Source: Bacteroidaceae bacterium
GTDB lineage: Bacteria > Bacteroidota > Bacteroidia > Bacteroidales > Bacteroidaceae
DNA: 39,072 nucleotides
Direction: 5' to 3'
Assembly (NCBI GenBank): GCA_017458585.1
Contig: JAFTAJ010000041.1
Location: 1-39,072, forward strand
The stretch's first letter is position 1. Every line of letters starts with the position of its first letter. The notes under the pieces were generated by a model, which made no database searches, was not told the origin of the DNA, and was given only the letters and a program-made list of their open reading frames with translations. Position numbers and translations under genes: made by a program. Of the stretch, positions 1 to 7,416 are shown one piece after another.

Positions 1-468
1 GAGCAAGACCGCGACGTGCTGATCTTCTTCCTTACCGACCGGACGGAAAAGGCCGACCGCCTAAAAGGGTTCGACCTGAAAGGTAATGACTACATACCCA
101 AGCCGTTCTATCCCGAAGAACTCATTGCAAAGATAAAAGAGCGTTTTGAGCATCGACAGTCCTCACCATCCACTCGTATGACCATCGGCCAGACTATCTT
201 CGACAGCAATCTCTCAACCATAGAGAATAATGGAATGGTTCATCACCTCTCCGCCCGCCAGTCGGAAATTCTTGCCATCCTTGCACAGAACATCGGCCAG
301 GCCGTAAAGCGTGAAACCATTCTCAAAACTGTCTGGGGTAACGACAGTTACGCCAACTCCCTTGCTCTCAACGTGCAAATCACCTATATTCGCAAAGCAC
401 TCGCCCCCGATCCCACCATAGCCATTGTGTCGCTGAAAAAGCGAGGTATTGTCATGGATGTAAAATAA
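1..468 (+). CDS. OmpR-family response regulator, C-terminal part
   Basis: The reading frame is open from base 1, so the true start lies before the window. The visible part begins in the receiver domain: a hydrophobic strand (VLIFFLTDR) that carries the conserved Thr/Ser position, then the helix and the conserved Lys of the KPF motif (DYIPKPFYPEEL). A winged-helix DNA-binding domain of the OmpR/PhoB type follows (LSARQSEILAILAQN, then RETILKTVWG and NVQITYIRKAL). The family acts as phosphorylation-controlled transcription factors paired with a membrane sensor kinase, which would lie upstream and is not seen. The end (KKRGIVMDVK) is a variant of the usual GxGY wing terminus. The target genes cannot be told from the sequence. 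Confidence 0.9.
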   Translation, partial: EQDRDVLIFFLTDRTEKADRLKGFDLKGNDYIPKPFYPEELIAKIKERFEHRQSSPSTRMTIGQTIFDSNLSTIENNGMVHHLSARQSEILAILAQNIGQAVKRETILKTVWGNDSYANSLALNVQITYIRKALAPDPTIAIVSLKKRGIVMDVK

Positions 469-744
469 TTTAAAAGTATAGAAGGCATATCAGCCCAAGA
501 CCGCCCGACGCTCGACCTTTAGTCGCTTTGCCGGCAAAGAACACCCTCTTCTTTCCCTCTAGAAATAGATATGGAAGGTAAAGACGTGCGCCGCATCATG
601 GGTATCATCCAAGAGGCTATGCTCCACAAGGTGCATGATCCAGCAGGGAGATATGTGGAAATATAAATATGTCGTTAATTGTCTAATAGCCATCGAAGCA
701 ATATTATACGATAATGTGATTTAAGGTTATTTAATGATATTTTT
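469..744. other. Intergenic stretch with palindrome and a short unassigned ORF
   Basis: There is no convincing gene here. A perfect 14-bp palindrome (CTTTGCCGGCAAAG) lies at 526-539. A 31-codon ORF at 571-666 (starting MEGKDVRRIMGII) has no recognisable family and may be a gene remnant. The 3' part becomes AT-rich toward the promoter of the retron-like locus, which suggests the boundary of an acquired segment. Confidence 0.4.
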
Positions 745-776
745 TTTGCACATATAAGGAAAAAGAATTAATTTTG
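745..776 (+). promoter_or_regulatory. Bacteroidota-type promoter of the retron-like locus
   Basis: TTTG (745-748) is followed after 20 bp by TAATTTTG (769-776), a close match to the Bacteroidota sigma-ABfr -33/-7 pattern TTTG-N19-21-TAnnTTTG. Transcription would begin near 783, giving a leader of about 330 nt before the small ORF at 1113 and about 600 nt before the reverse transcriptase. Confidence 0.7.
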
Positions 777-782
777 CATCCT

Positions 783-1112
783 CGCTCTTTGAAATGGTAA
801 ATAGTTACGCGGTGCTTAGTTCTTGAAGTGAATTTAGTTTCACAACCGAAAAGGTCTTTGGACCCATTAGGACTGCCTTAACTGCTCTCGTTCGAGACTA
901 CCCTCTCGTTCATGGCACTTTGGCAGAAGAGTTGATTCGACAGAAACGACGAGTCGTTTATGGTCATCAATCGATTCAATAGTGTCTTTTTTGCTCAAAG
1001 TTTAATGGACACGGAATAAGGGGGATGGAACAGGAACAGCGCATATAGGACATTGCGTAACGTCGTAATGTAGGACACGGGTTCGACGTTGCCCGATTAA
1101 CGTCCTATATTT
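783..1112 (+). ncRNA. Structured leader, candidate msr-msd RNA of the retron
   Basis: The region between the promoter and the small ORF is non-coding and dense in inverted repeats. Seen are GTGAA/TTCAC (828-843), GGTC/GACC (853-864), TCTC/GAGA (886-897), AAACGAC/GTCGTTT with a 2-nt loop (944-959) enclosed by TTGAT/ATCAA (932-970), GTGTC/GACAC (982-1012), and a long hairpin with ATATAGGAC (1043-1051) pairing GTCCTATAT (1102-1110) around AACGTCG/CGACGTT (1059-1065, 1084-1090). The long hairpin ends 2 nt before the ATG at 1113. Retron reverse transcriptases use a non-coding RNA encoded just upstream, so this is the natural candidate. The a1/a2 stem and the branching guanosine cannot be assigned with confidence, and the exact RNA ends are unknown. 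Confidence 0.5.
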
Positions 1113-1361
1113 ATGTTGAAATTTATTTTTTATCATGAGGAGCAGAGACTAGGTTTCAGGCTCCTTGGCTCAGAGAGCCGTTGTTCCATCTCCAGCAGGA
1201 GAGTTGTTCTTTTAAATAATGGTAAGAAGAAAGGCCGGAAAAGACTCGGTGCAATCTTCAAGAGTTTGTGGAAAACGTTTCGCAAGTGTGTTGAGTTTAT
1301 ACTCGCCCTTGGTTTTATCGCAAAACTTGCATTGTTAATTTTGAACTGGCTCGGCTGGTAA
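1113..1361 (+). CDS. Small basic protein with one membrane helix, retron-associated
   Basis: This 82-codon ORF lies 18 bp before the reverse transcriptase. Its second half is clearly protein-like: a Lys/Arg-rich stretch (KKKGRKRLGAIFKSLWK), an amphipathic segment and a hydrophobic helix near residues 62-82 ending in NWLGW, as in a single-pass or amphipathic membrane peptide. The first half (about residues 9-30) is encoded by three consecutive hairpins (1139-1164, 1167-1179, 1189-1202), so it may be RNA rather than protein. No in-frame ATG exists after 1113, so a shorter protein would need a non-standard start. Position suggests a retron accessory or effector protein; small membrane effectors occur in some retron types. 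No family is recognised. Confidence 0.5.
   Translation: MLKFIFYHEEQRLGFRLLGSESRCSISSRRVVLLNNGKKKGRKRLGAIFKSLWKTFRKCVEFILALGFIAKLALLILNWLGW
1139..1202 (+). other. Three consecutive hairpins inside the small ORF
   Basis: Hairpin 1 is GGAGC (1139-1143) with GCTCC (1160-1164), plus an inner GAGAC/GTTTC stem. Hairpin 2 is GGCTC (1167-1171), loop AGA, GAGCC (1175-1179). Hairpin 3 is TCTCC (1189-1193), loop AGCA, GGAGA (1198-1202). Such a row of short-looped stems resembles the msr part of retron RNAs, but a translational control element is also possible. Confidence 0.5.
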
Positions 1362-1379
1362 CATCCCTACTTATTTTTT

Positions 1380-2249
1380 ATGCTCATTCAGAAAAACGAT
1401 ATATTATGTTCTTACGTTCTGCACAAGAGTGTAGAGCGTGTGAATTATATTATTGAACATCTAAAAGAGTTTTATACGGAGTTCTACCGCTATAAAACAG
1501 ACAAACTTGGAAACAAAAGGCTAAACAAACCACAGTATAAAGAGAAATATGGCGATTTTTGGACAAGGGTCATAAACCCACCAAAAGATGAACTGAAGGA
1601 AATTCAGAAGCGAATCAATAAATACTTGGTTGATAATATTGAGATGCCAGAGTATGCGTTTGGAGGTATCAAATCTCGTGATAATATCCGAAATGCGCGT
1701 TTCCACAAAGGACAGAAATATGTGTTTCAGACGGATCTGAAAGACTTCTTTCCATATATTACCCATAAAAAAGTATATGAAATGTTTGTGAGAGTCGGGT
1801 TCTCGCATGACGTTTCATCAATACTAACAAAGCTAACTACATATAACGGTCATCTCCCTCAAGGTGCGCCAACTTCTACCACTATAGCCAATTTGGTGTT
1901 TATGCCAACAGGAAGGGCTTTACAGGCAATTGCAAGACGTGAAGGCCTGAGATTCACAACATTTGTAGATGACGTGACCATGTCGTCACAAACAGACTTC
2001 AAACACGTAGTGCCAGAGATAATAGAAACAATTACATCCTACGGATTTAAGATTTCCCAAGGGAAGACGACATACAAATCAGGAATTACAGATATAACAG
2101 GAGTAAAGATGCTAAATAACTCTCTGACTGTTACTGATAAGTTTATTGTTGCCATCGAAAAGGAGGTGGATAATTCTTCACCGAGGGCAAAAGGATTATT
2201 AAACTATAAAGAGCGAATAAAGATATTATCAAAGTCAAAAAGTAAATAA
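1380..2249 (+). CDS. Retron-type reverse transcriptase
   Basis: The 289-residue protein carries the retron signature set. NARFH (105-109) matches the retron NAxxH motif. FQTDLKDFF (117-124) is palm motif A with catalytic Asp119. LPQGAPTS (159-166) is motif B, FVDD (195-198) is the YxDD active site with Phe at the first position, and DITG (238-241) corresponds to the retron VTG motif. Family members copy part of a structured RNA into multicopy single-stranded DNA and serve in anti-phage defence with an effector. The QGAPTST form argues against diversity-generating retroelements, which have an SQ motif. The length is a little short for the family, with a Lys/Ser-rich end. The gene is visibly AT-rich compared with the next one, consistent with horizontal transfer. 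Confidence 0.88.
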   Translation: MLIQKNDILCSYVLHKSVERVNYIIEHLKEFYTEFYRYKTDKLGNKRLNKPQYKEKYGDFWTRVINPPKDELKEIQKRINKYLVDNIEMPEYAFGGIKSRDNIRNARFHKGQKYVFQTDLKDFFPYITHKKVYEMFVRVGFSHDVSSILTKLTTYNGHLPQGAPTSTTIANLVFMPTGRALQAIARREGLRFTTFVDDVTMSSQTDFKHVVPEIIETITSYGFKISQGKTTYKSGITDITGVKMLNNSLTVTDKFIVAIEKEVDNSSPRAKGLLNYKERIKILSKSKSK

Positions 2250-2250
2250 T

Positions 2251-2319
2251 ATGCAAGAGTTCAGATTTGAGGATAAAGAAAGAAAAGCGATATTTTGGGG
2301 TAGTGCCTCATACATATAA
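2251..2319 (+). other. Short ORF just after the reverse transcriptase
   Basis: A 22-codon frame (starting MQEFRFEDKERKAIFW) begins one base after the reverse transcriptase stop codon. No family is recognised. It may be a truncated downstream gene of the retron unit or chance. The rest of 2320-2483 shows no gene. Confidence 0.2.
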
Positions 2320-2483
2320 TATGTTTGTCCAACCCACCGGCGAATCGCCTCTGATGGTCTTAGGCCGTGCGGTTTGTTTGGCTAAAAATAGTTAATGGTA
2401 ATATAAACGGCTGATAATCAATACAAAATCGTCGCAAAATAAGTTTTCAACGAAGATGAGTATTAAGTAAACTATCTCATACG

Positions 2484-2519
2484 CAATGGGGCGGACACAA
2501 TCACGTGTCCGCCCCATTG
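2484..2519. terminator. Long perfect hairpin, bidirectional terminator
   Basis: A 15-bp perfect stem (2484-2498 with 2505-2519) has a 6-nt loop. It lies between the convergent retron locus and the protease gene, whose stop is at 2535. It most likely ends the protease transcript and may also stop retron transcription. Confidence 0.75.
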
Positions 2520-2534
2520 TTTGTATAAGGTGAA

Positions 2535-5500
2535 TTATCTCACGATTACCTTTCTTCCGTTGGCGATATAGATGCCGGCGGGGAAGGCGATAATGTGTAC
2601 GCCCTCTACGGTATCGTTGAAGACACACTGGCCGTCGAGGGTGTAAACTTTCACGGCCTCGCCCTTCTCGAAGGCAAAGCGGATGCCGCCGAGCGTGCCT
2701 TCGATATTAGTGGTCTTGCCCTCGCGTATAGCATTATAGACATGGGTGATGCCGTCGGCCTCTATCACCTCGGTGTCTGCTTCGGCATCGAGGTCAAGAG
2801 TGAAGACGCCAGTGCTCAGACCCCATGCGTCGCCGTCGGGACCAAAGCCTATGCGGCTGAGGTCAATGGCGTGCGAGGTGCGATCTTTCACGCTGCCACC
2901 ATTCTGATTGAAGTTGTAGTAGGCCACGAGGCCGTTCTTATCTACGAGATCCTCGATATCGGTGAGCGGAGCGTTGATCAGCCCCTTCATGGTAGAGAGG
3001 GAGAGAGCCTTACTCCAGATACGCAGTTCGTCAATCTGACCCCGGTAGCCGTTGTCGCCGCCACTCACGAATAGCTTGCCCCAGTCGGTGGTGGAGGTGC
3101 CGATACGCGTGGTGGGACTGGCAAAGAGAACTCCGTCGCGGTAGAACTTCACGGCGCCGAAGGTGTAGCTGACGGCGTAGTGGTGCCAGGTACTGGAGAG
3201 GACAAACCCGTCGCCCGACTTGGCGGTCTTACCACCTACGGTGACCGACATGTTACCATCGTGGTCGGTGGTGATAGCGACCATTTCTTTTTCTGTCGTC
3301 ATATCGAGGGCTCCTTCGCATACGTAGGGCAACATCCACCACTCTATGGTGAAAGCCTTAGTTCCCTCACCAAAGAGATTGATCGTTGACTCCAGCCGTT
3401 CGCTGCCGCTCATAACGAGACCATTCTTGCTGTCGGCGTTGAGCACCATCAGCAGGCCTTGCTCGGTGCGGGAGGTGGTGCCGATGCTGTTACCCGACTC
3501 AAGAGTGATGTCGTAGTAGCCCGGATGTGTGGGAGTGAAAGATGAAGATTGGCCGTTGACTTCATAGTCGTGGATGCCGTTGGTGATGGTCCACTTCCAT
3601 GTTTCGGGATTCTGCAGTGTCTCATCGACGAGGTAGGTAGTCTCGCCGAGCATGATGTTGGGAGGATTGACAGCAAAGGCCACGCGTGGTGCCGAAGGTG
3701 ACACGGTGACATAAAGCGTCTTGCTGCTCTCGCCGCCGCTGTTGCGAGCCGTGAGGGTGATGGGGAACACTCCGGTGCGGCTGTAGGTGACGCCGGCATT
3801 GACGCTGTGTATCTCCTCTTGGTCGGCGCCGGGCGTGCTCCATGTGTAGGTGCAGTTGGAACCGCTCGACTGGTTGGCGAGACAGAAGAGGTCACCCTCT
3901 GCCTGCTCGGTATTGGCTATGGTGAAGTCGGCCACAGGAGCTTCGGGGCTCACCACGGTGACTTCTTGTGTAGCCTCAGCGGTGGTGCCGTCGATGCAGG
4001 TGGCGGTGTGAGTCACTTGGTAGGTGCCTGGTTGCTCAAAGGTTAAGTAGGGAGAGCTGCTGCTGGCGGTAGGCGTGGTGGCCTCGGGTGCTGACCACTG
4101 CCAGTTGACGGTATTGAGCAGAGCGGTGCTCTTGAAGTTGAGCGGCTCGCCGGCATACAGTGTGCCCTGCGGTGCATTGAAGGTGGCGGCATAGGTGGTG
4201 ACGGCACCCTTGAGTATGCTGTCATCGACCTTAGTCTCGCCATCGCTCAGCACCATGTCATAGTTGGAGGCGAGGTCTTTGATGTAGCGCTGGCCGTCGC
4301 GCTCTATTATGGTCATCGGGTAGTAGGCTACGAGGTCGCTATGTGCAGTGGGGCAGGCAACGCTCAGGCTCTTGTTGCGGTAGATGTCAGGCATGGAGCG
4401 GGCTGTGTTCCAGATACGCAGCTCGTCGATCTGGGCATCAAAATTGCGAAGCGAGAAGGTGCTGAGTGCGGGTATGCCGGTGTAGGATTCGGAAACAATA
4501 TTGCCCTTCTTCATTCCGTCGACATAGAGTGTCATCTGGTTGCCGTCGGCCACTATAGCGATGTGATACCAGGTGCCGGCCTTGACGGTGTTGGCTTTGG
4601 TTATGATGCGGTTGTTGGTGTCCCAGCCACACTGTATCTGGCCGGTGGCGGTGATGCAGAAGAACAGCGAACCCCATCCCTCGCCTATCTGCTGGTTGTA
4701 GCCCTTGACGCTGGTGGGCTTGATCCAAAACTCTATTGTGCCTTGTTTGATGCCCTCGCTGAGCAGACCGCTGACGGAGGCAGAGGCATCGCTGAGTTGC
4801 AACACCTGGTTGCTCTCCTCGTTAAACAACTCGCCCTGCTTGCGGCCCGGACTGCTGAGCTTCGACACCAGGCGCCTGTTGCGGTAGCTATATGCGGTGG
4901 CCACATAGTAGGTGGCATCCTCGTTGTCAACAATGTATGAGTGGCTGGTGGCAGGCACCTCGGCAATCTTGTCGGTACCTTTATATACATAGTAGCGTGC
5001 TATCTCATAGCTCGAAGGCATTGGCTCACTCCAGGTGAGACGCTTGCCGTTGAGTGCCACGTTGAGCGGAGCGTATATTTGCTGTCCGATAGTGGTGAGG
5101 GAGAGTAGCGTGGTCTTGCCACCGTTGAGTATTGCCACGGTATCTACGCGGGTTGGTATCTCCATGCCCTCGGTGTCGTTGGTGTAGTCCATGAGCGACA
5201 GGCGATAGACGGTGCCGGAGCCTATGGCTTTGGTCTTGCTATTGATTTGAAGGAAATATTTCACGGGCTTGGTCATATCGAAGGTGGAGGAGAGGTCGGT
5301 AACATCGTAGCCAAACTCCATGGGCTCGTATTTCATCCTTCCCTTCCATTTGCCCAGCATTGGCACTTCGGGCTCAGGCAGGTTGTTTTTATCGGTTTCG
5401 TCTTTCTGCCCATTGCCTGCGTAGTCGAAGAAGGGCATGACCTCGGTCTTGAGTGGCTCAGTGGCAGTGGTATCGGGGTTGATGCCGGCGCTAATGCTTA

Positions 5501-6593
5501 TCTCTGAGCGACGGCTATAGTCCATCACAATCTTCAGTACGCGCTGGGGCTCGTAATCCTTGCGCCAGGTGTAGTGACCTGAGTTCATGGGAAGCTGATC
5601 GGTGCCCATGGCGTAGCTGTACTTGTATGGGCAGTAGATGAAGCCCTGGTTGCACCAGCCGGCGCCCCACGAGTTGCAGATAATCCAGGCGCCCACTTCG
5701 TCCTTGTCAGCCTCGCCGTAAACGCCGTTGCCGTCGAGGTCAAACTCTATGCGGTCGTCATAGCCCACCACGGTGAGCGCGTGGTTGTAGACATCGCCCC
5801 AGGCAGCCACATAATACATGCCAACCACACCGATGGAGCGGTTGGTGGCTGTGTTGGGTATTGTCTGCCAATCGCCGTAGGCTGCCACACCGATACCGCT
5901 GACGCCGCCGCACATAAAACTCTCGTCGCCCCAGTGGTTCCAGAGGTACTGCTTCAGTTGCTCGCGGCCCTCCTCGGTGGTCTGGTCTTGGTCGCAGAAG
6001 GTGTCGCCACCCAGTGTGCGGTTAAACATTGCGGAGTACCACTTGTCGTAGCCTTGCATCCAGCCGTAGTCCTTCTCACTGGTGTCCTGCTGCCCGAAAG
6101 TGTTGCTGTAGGTGCGTCCGCCATATACAGCCACATTGGGCACTCCGTGGCGGTTCATAATCTCATACTTGCCGATGCCACAGTAGGTGTGCAGCCACGT
6201 GAAGTGGGTGGGCAACTGGTTCTCCTCATAGGAGGCATCAGCATCGCGATATGCATTCATTTCAAGATTCATGGTGTAGCCCACTGCTTGGGCTGAGCCA
6301 CATGAACCGCCGCTTTGGTTGATTACGGGTGGAAAGTATTTGGTCAGCGCGTTGTTCAGGTGGTCGGGCCGTTGGTTGCCGTAGCGTGCGCTGCGTGCAC
6401 TACCATTCTGAACTCTTGAACTTTCGAACTCTTGAACTTTTCCTACAGTGTTGCTATAGGTTTTCTCCACCTTGGGAAAAGGATTGGCATCAGGGTATGC
6501 CTGATAGTCCACCTTGATGTCCTGTGCACTCAATGTTCCGCACACCAGCGCGGCAGCGGCTGTCAGTAGCCGGGTCTTAATGTAGAGTTTCAT
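2535..6593 (-). CDS. Secreted papain-like (C1) cysteine protease with LamG and PKD domains
   Basis: The 1352-residue protein begins with a Sec signal peptide (residues 1 to about 23, ending LSAQ). The papain-like domain follows: Gln93 and Cys98 in INQSGGSCGS, His271 in NHALTVVGYDD and Asn307 in ICNSWGAGW form the catalytic set. A Ca-loop-like DLDGNGVYGEADKDE lies between His and Asn. Then come a LamG-like domain (around 630-750), three PKD/Ig-like modules (around 830-1070), a second LamG-like domain (around 1090-1210) and a C-terminal sorting domain of T9SS type (VYTLDGQ, then GIYIANGRKVIVR). The protein is therefore probably exported through T9SS and attached to or released from the surface, degrading host or dietary protein. 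The substrate is unknown. An octamer repeat at 6409-6440 encodes part of the propeptide. Confidence 0.85.
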   Translation of the reverse strand: MKLYIKTRLLTAAAALVCGTLSAQDIKVDYQAYPDANPFPKVEKTYSNTVGKVQEFESSRVQNGSARSARYGNQRPDHLNNALTKYFPPVINQSGGSCGSAQAVGYTMNLEMNAYRDADASYEENQLPTHFTWLHTYCGIGKYEIMNRHGVPNVAVYGGRTYSNTFGQQDTSEKDYGWMQGYDKWYSAMFNRTLGGDTFCDQDQTTEEGREQLKQYLWNHWGDESFMCGGVSGIGVAAYGDWQTIPNTATNRSIGVVGMYYVAAWGDVYNHALTVVGYDDRIEFDLDGNGVYGEADKDEVGAWIICNSWGAGWCNQGFIYCPYKYSYAMGTDQLPMNSGHYTWRKDYEPQRVLKIVMDYSRRSEISISAGINPDTTATEPLKTEVMPFFDYAGNGQKDETDKNNLPEPEVPMLGKWKGRMKYEPMEFGYDVTDLSSTFDMTKPVKYFLQINSKTKAIGSGTVYRLSLMDYTNDTEGMEIPTRVDTVAILNGGKTTLLSLTTIGQQIYAPLNVALNGKRLTWSEPMPSSYEIARYYVYKGTDKIAEVPATSHSYIVDNEDATYYVATAYSYRNRRLVSKLSSPGRKQGELFNEESNQVLQLSDASASVSGLLSEGIKQGTIEFWIKPTSVKGYNQQIGEGWGSLFFCITATGQIQCGWDTNNRIITKANTVKAGTWYHIAIVADGNQMTLYVDGMKKGNIVSESYTGIPALSTFSLRNFDAQIDELRIWNTARSMPDIYRNKSLSVACPTAHSDLVAYYPMTIIERDGQRYIKDLASNYDMVLSDGETKVDDSILKGAVTTYAATFNAPQGTLYAGEPLNFKSTALLNTVNWQWSAPEATTPTASSSSPYLTFEQPGTYQVTHTATCIDGTTAEATQEVTVVSPEAPVADFTIANTEQAEGDLFCLANQSSGSNCTYTWSTPGADQEEIHSVNAGVTYSRTGVFPITLTARNSGGESSKTLYVTVSPSAPRVAFAVNPPNIMLGETTYLVDETLQNPETWKWTITNGIHDYEVNGQSSSFTPTHPGYYDITLESGNSIGTTSRTEQGLLMVLNADSKNGLVMSGSERLESTINLFGEGTKAFTIEWWMLPYVCEGALDMTTEKEMVAITTDHDGNMSVTVGGKTAKSGDGFVLSSTWHHYAVSYTFGAVKFYRDGVLFASPTTRIGTSTTDWGKLFVSGGDNGYRGQIDELRIWSKALSLSTMKGLINAPLTDIEDLVDKNGLVAYYNFNQNGGSVKDRTSHAIDLSRIGFGPDGDAWGLSTGVFTLDLDAEADTEVIEADGITHVYNAIREGKTTNIEGTLGGIRFAFEKGEAVKVYTLDGQCVFNDTVEGVHIIAFPAGIYIANGRKVIVR
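6409..6440. repeat. 8-bp tandem repeat inside the protease gene
   Basis: Four octamers in a row read TGAACTCT, TGAACTTT, CGAACTCT, TGAACTTT on the plus strand. They encode the segment around KVQEFESSRVQ, just after the signal peptide and before the catalytic domain. The 15-mer GAACTCTTGAACTTT is present twice exactly (6410-6424 and 6426-6440). Confidence 0.8.
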
Positions 6594-6612
6594 ATATTTA
6601 CGATTTTGTATA

Positions 6613-6639
6613 TTGCTTGATAAAAATCAAGCAAAAGTA
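6613..6639 (-). promoter_or_regulatory. Promoter -7 box and overlapping palindrome for the protease gene
   Basis: On the minus strand TACTTTTG (6639-6632) matches TAnnTTTG. A perfect 9-bp inverted repeat, TTGCTTGAT (6613-6621) with ATCAAGCAA (6626-6634), overlaps its downstream edge and the expected start site. This could be an operator or a 5' hairpin that stabilises the mRNA. Confidence 0.55.
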
Positions 6640-6692
6640 CACATTATTATTTATACGCACGTGATAAAATTCCATATTTTGCTAAAATCAGC

Positions 6693-6700
6693 TAACTTTG
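6693..6700 (+). promoter_or_regulatory. Promoter -7 box for the SprT-like gene
   Basis: TAACTTTG matches TAnnTTTG and lies 17 bp before the start codon at 6718. No clear TTTG is seen at the -33 position. Confidence 0.5.
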
Positions 6701-6717
6701 CACTGAAATAATAAAGG

Positions 6718-7410
6718 ATGAGAGCGACATTAGATTTTCTGCAAGAGCGCTACGCGCAGTTCAATGCTTTAATGTTTGGCGGCGAGTTGCCACAGGTGAG
6801 GCTCCGCTTGAGCCGCGCCCGAACTTATCTGGGCCAGCTGCGCTACAGGCGCAGTCGCCCACTGTTTGGTCGCACCAAATATACCAACCTGACCATCTCG
6901 ATAAGCACTCTCTACGACCTGCCCGAGACTGAGGTGGAGGACACTCTCATCCATGAGATGATTCATCTGCAGATACTGCTTGGCGGTAAGCGCGACAGCT
7001 CCACCCACGGCCCCCTCTTCCGTGCAAAAATGCGCGAAATCAACGAGCAATTTGGTAGACATATTACCGTCTCGCACCATGCCACCGAACAGGAGCGGCA
7101 GCAGGATCAGCGCAAGCGCAATCATCTGATGTGCGTGTGTAGCCTCACCAGTGGAAAGCAGGGCATCATCCTTGCACGCCCCTCCAACATCTCCGGCCTG
7201 TGGCAGCGCCTGCCTCAACTGCCTGATGTGACGGACTGCCGCTGGTATCTCTCCACCGACACATATCTCAATCGCTATCCTCGCCCTCTCACTTTGAAGA
7301 TATACTCCATCCCCTCCGATATTCTGACTCGCATCATTGCTGAGGCGCGTCCCCTCGTGCGCCAGAACGGTCAGATATTTCCTGCTAAGTGCAAAATCGG
7401 AGGAGATTAA
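6718..7410 (+). CDS. SprT-like zinc metalloprotease
   Basis: The 230-residue protein has the zinc motif HEMIH (79-83) within DTLIHEMIHLQ, and a downstream HG at 97-98 that can supply the third His ligand. The N-terminal helix (LDFLQERYAQFNALMF) and the strand region (LGQLRYRR, LTISIST) fit the SprT-like fold. Eukaryotic relatives (Spartan) act on DNA-protein crosslinks; the bacterial role is less clear and is not shown here. There is no signal peptide, so it should be cytoplasmic. A C-terminal Cys pair is not obvious, so the usual zinc ribbon may be lacking. The gene converges on the next one with only 6 bp between stop codons. Confidence 0.8.
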   Translation: MRATLDFLQERYAQFNALMFGGELPQVRLRLSRARTYLGQLRYRRSRPLFGRTKYTNLTISISTLYDLPETEVEDTLIHEMIHLQILLGGKRDSSTHGPLFRAKMREINEQFGRHITVSHHATEQERQQDQRKRNHLMCVCSLTSGKQGIILARPSNISGLWQRLPQLPDVTDCRWYLSTDTYLNRYPRPLTLKIYSIPSDILTRIIAEARPLVRQNGQIFPAKCKIGGD

Positions 7411-7416
7411 GGTTTG

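Noticed and set aside
571-666. A 31-codon gene
   Set aside because: No family similarity is recognised, no promoter box is seen and the length is near chance; it is kept only as a possible remnant within the intergenic entry.
1071-1110. tRNA or tmRNA 3' part, because of a GGGTTCGAC stretch
   Set aside because: The loop would be 10 nt, no acceptor stem or anticodon arm can be built, and no CCA-proximal pairing partner exists upstream.
1380-2249. Diversity-generating retroelement or group II intron reverse transcriptase
   Set aside because: Motif B is QGAPTS, without the SQ seen in diversity-generating enzymes. There is no maturase or endonuclease domain, and no template/variable repeat pair was noticed. 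NARFH and ITG point to a retron.
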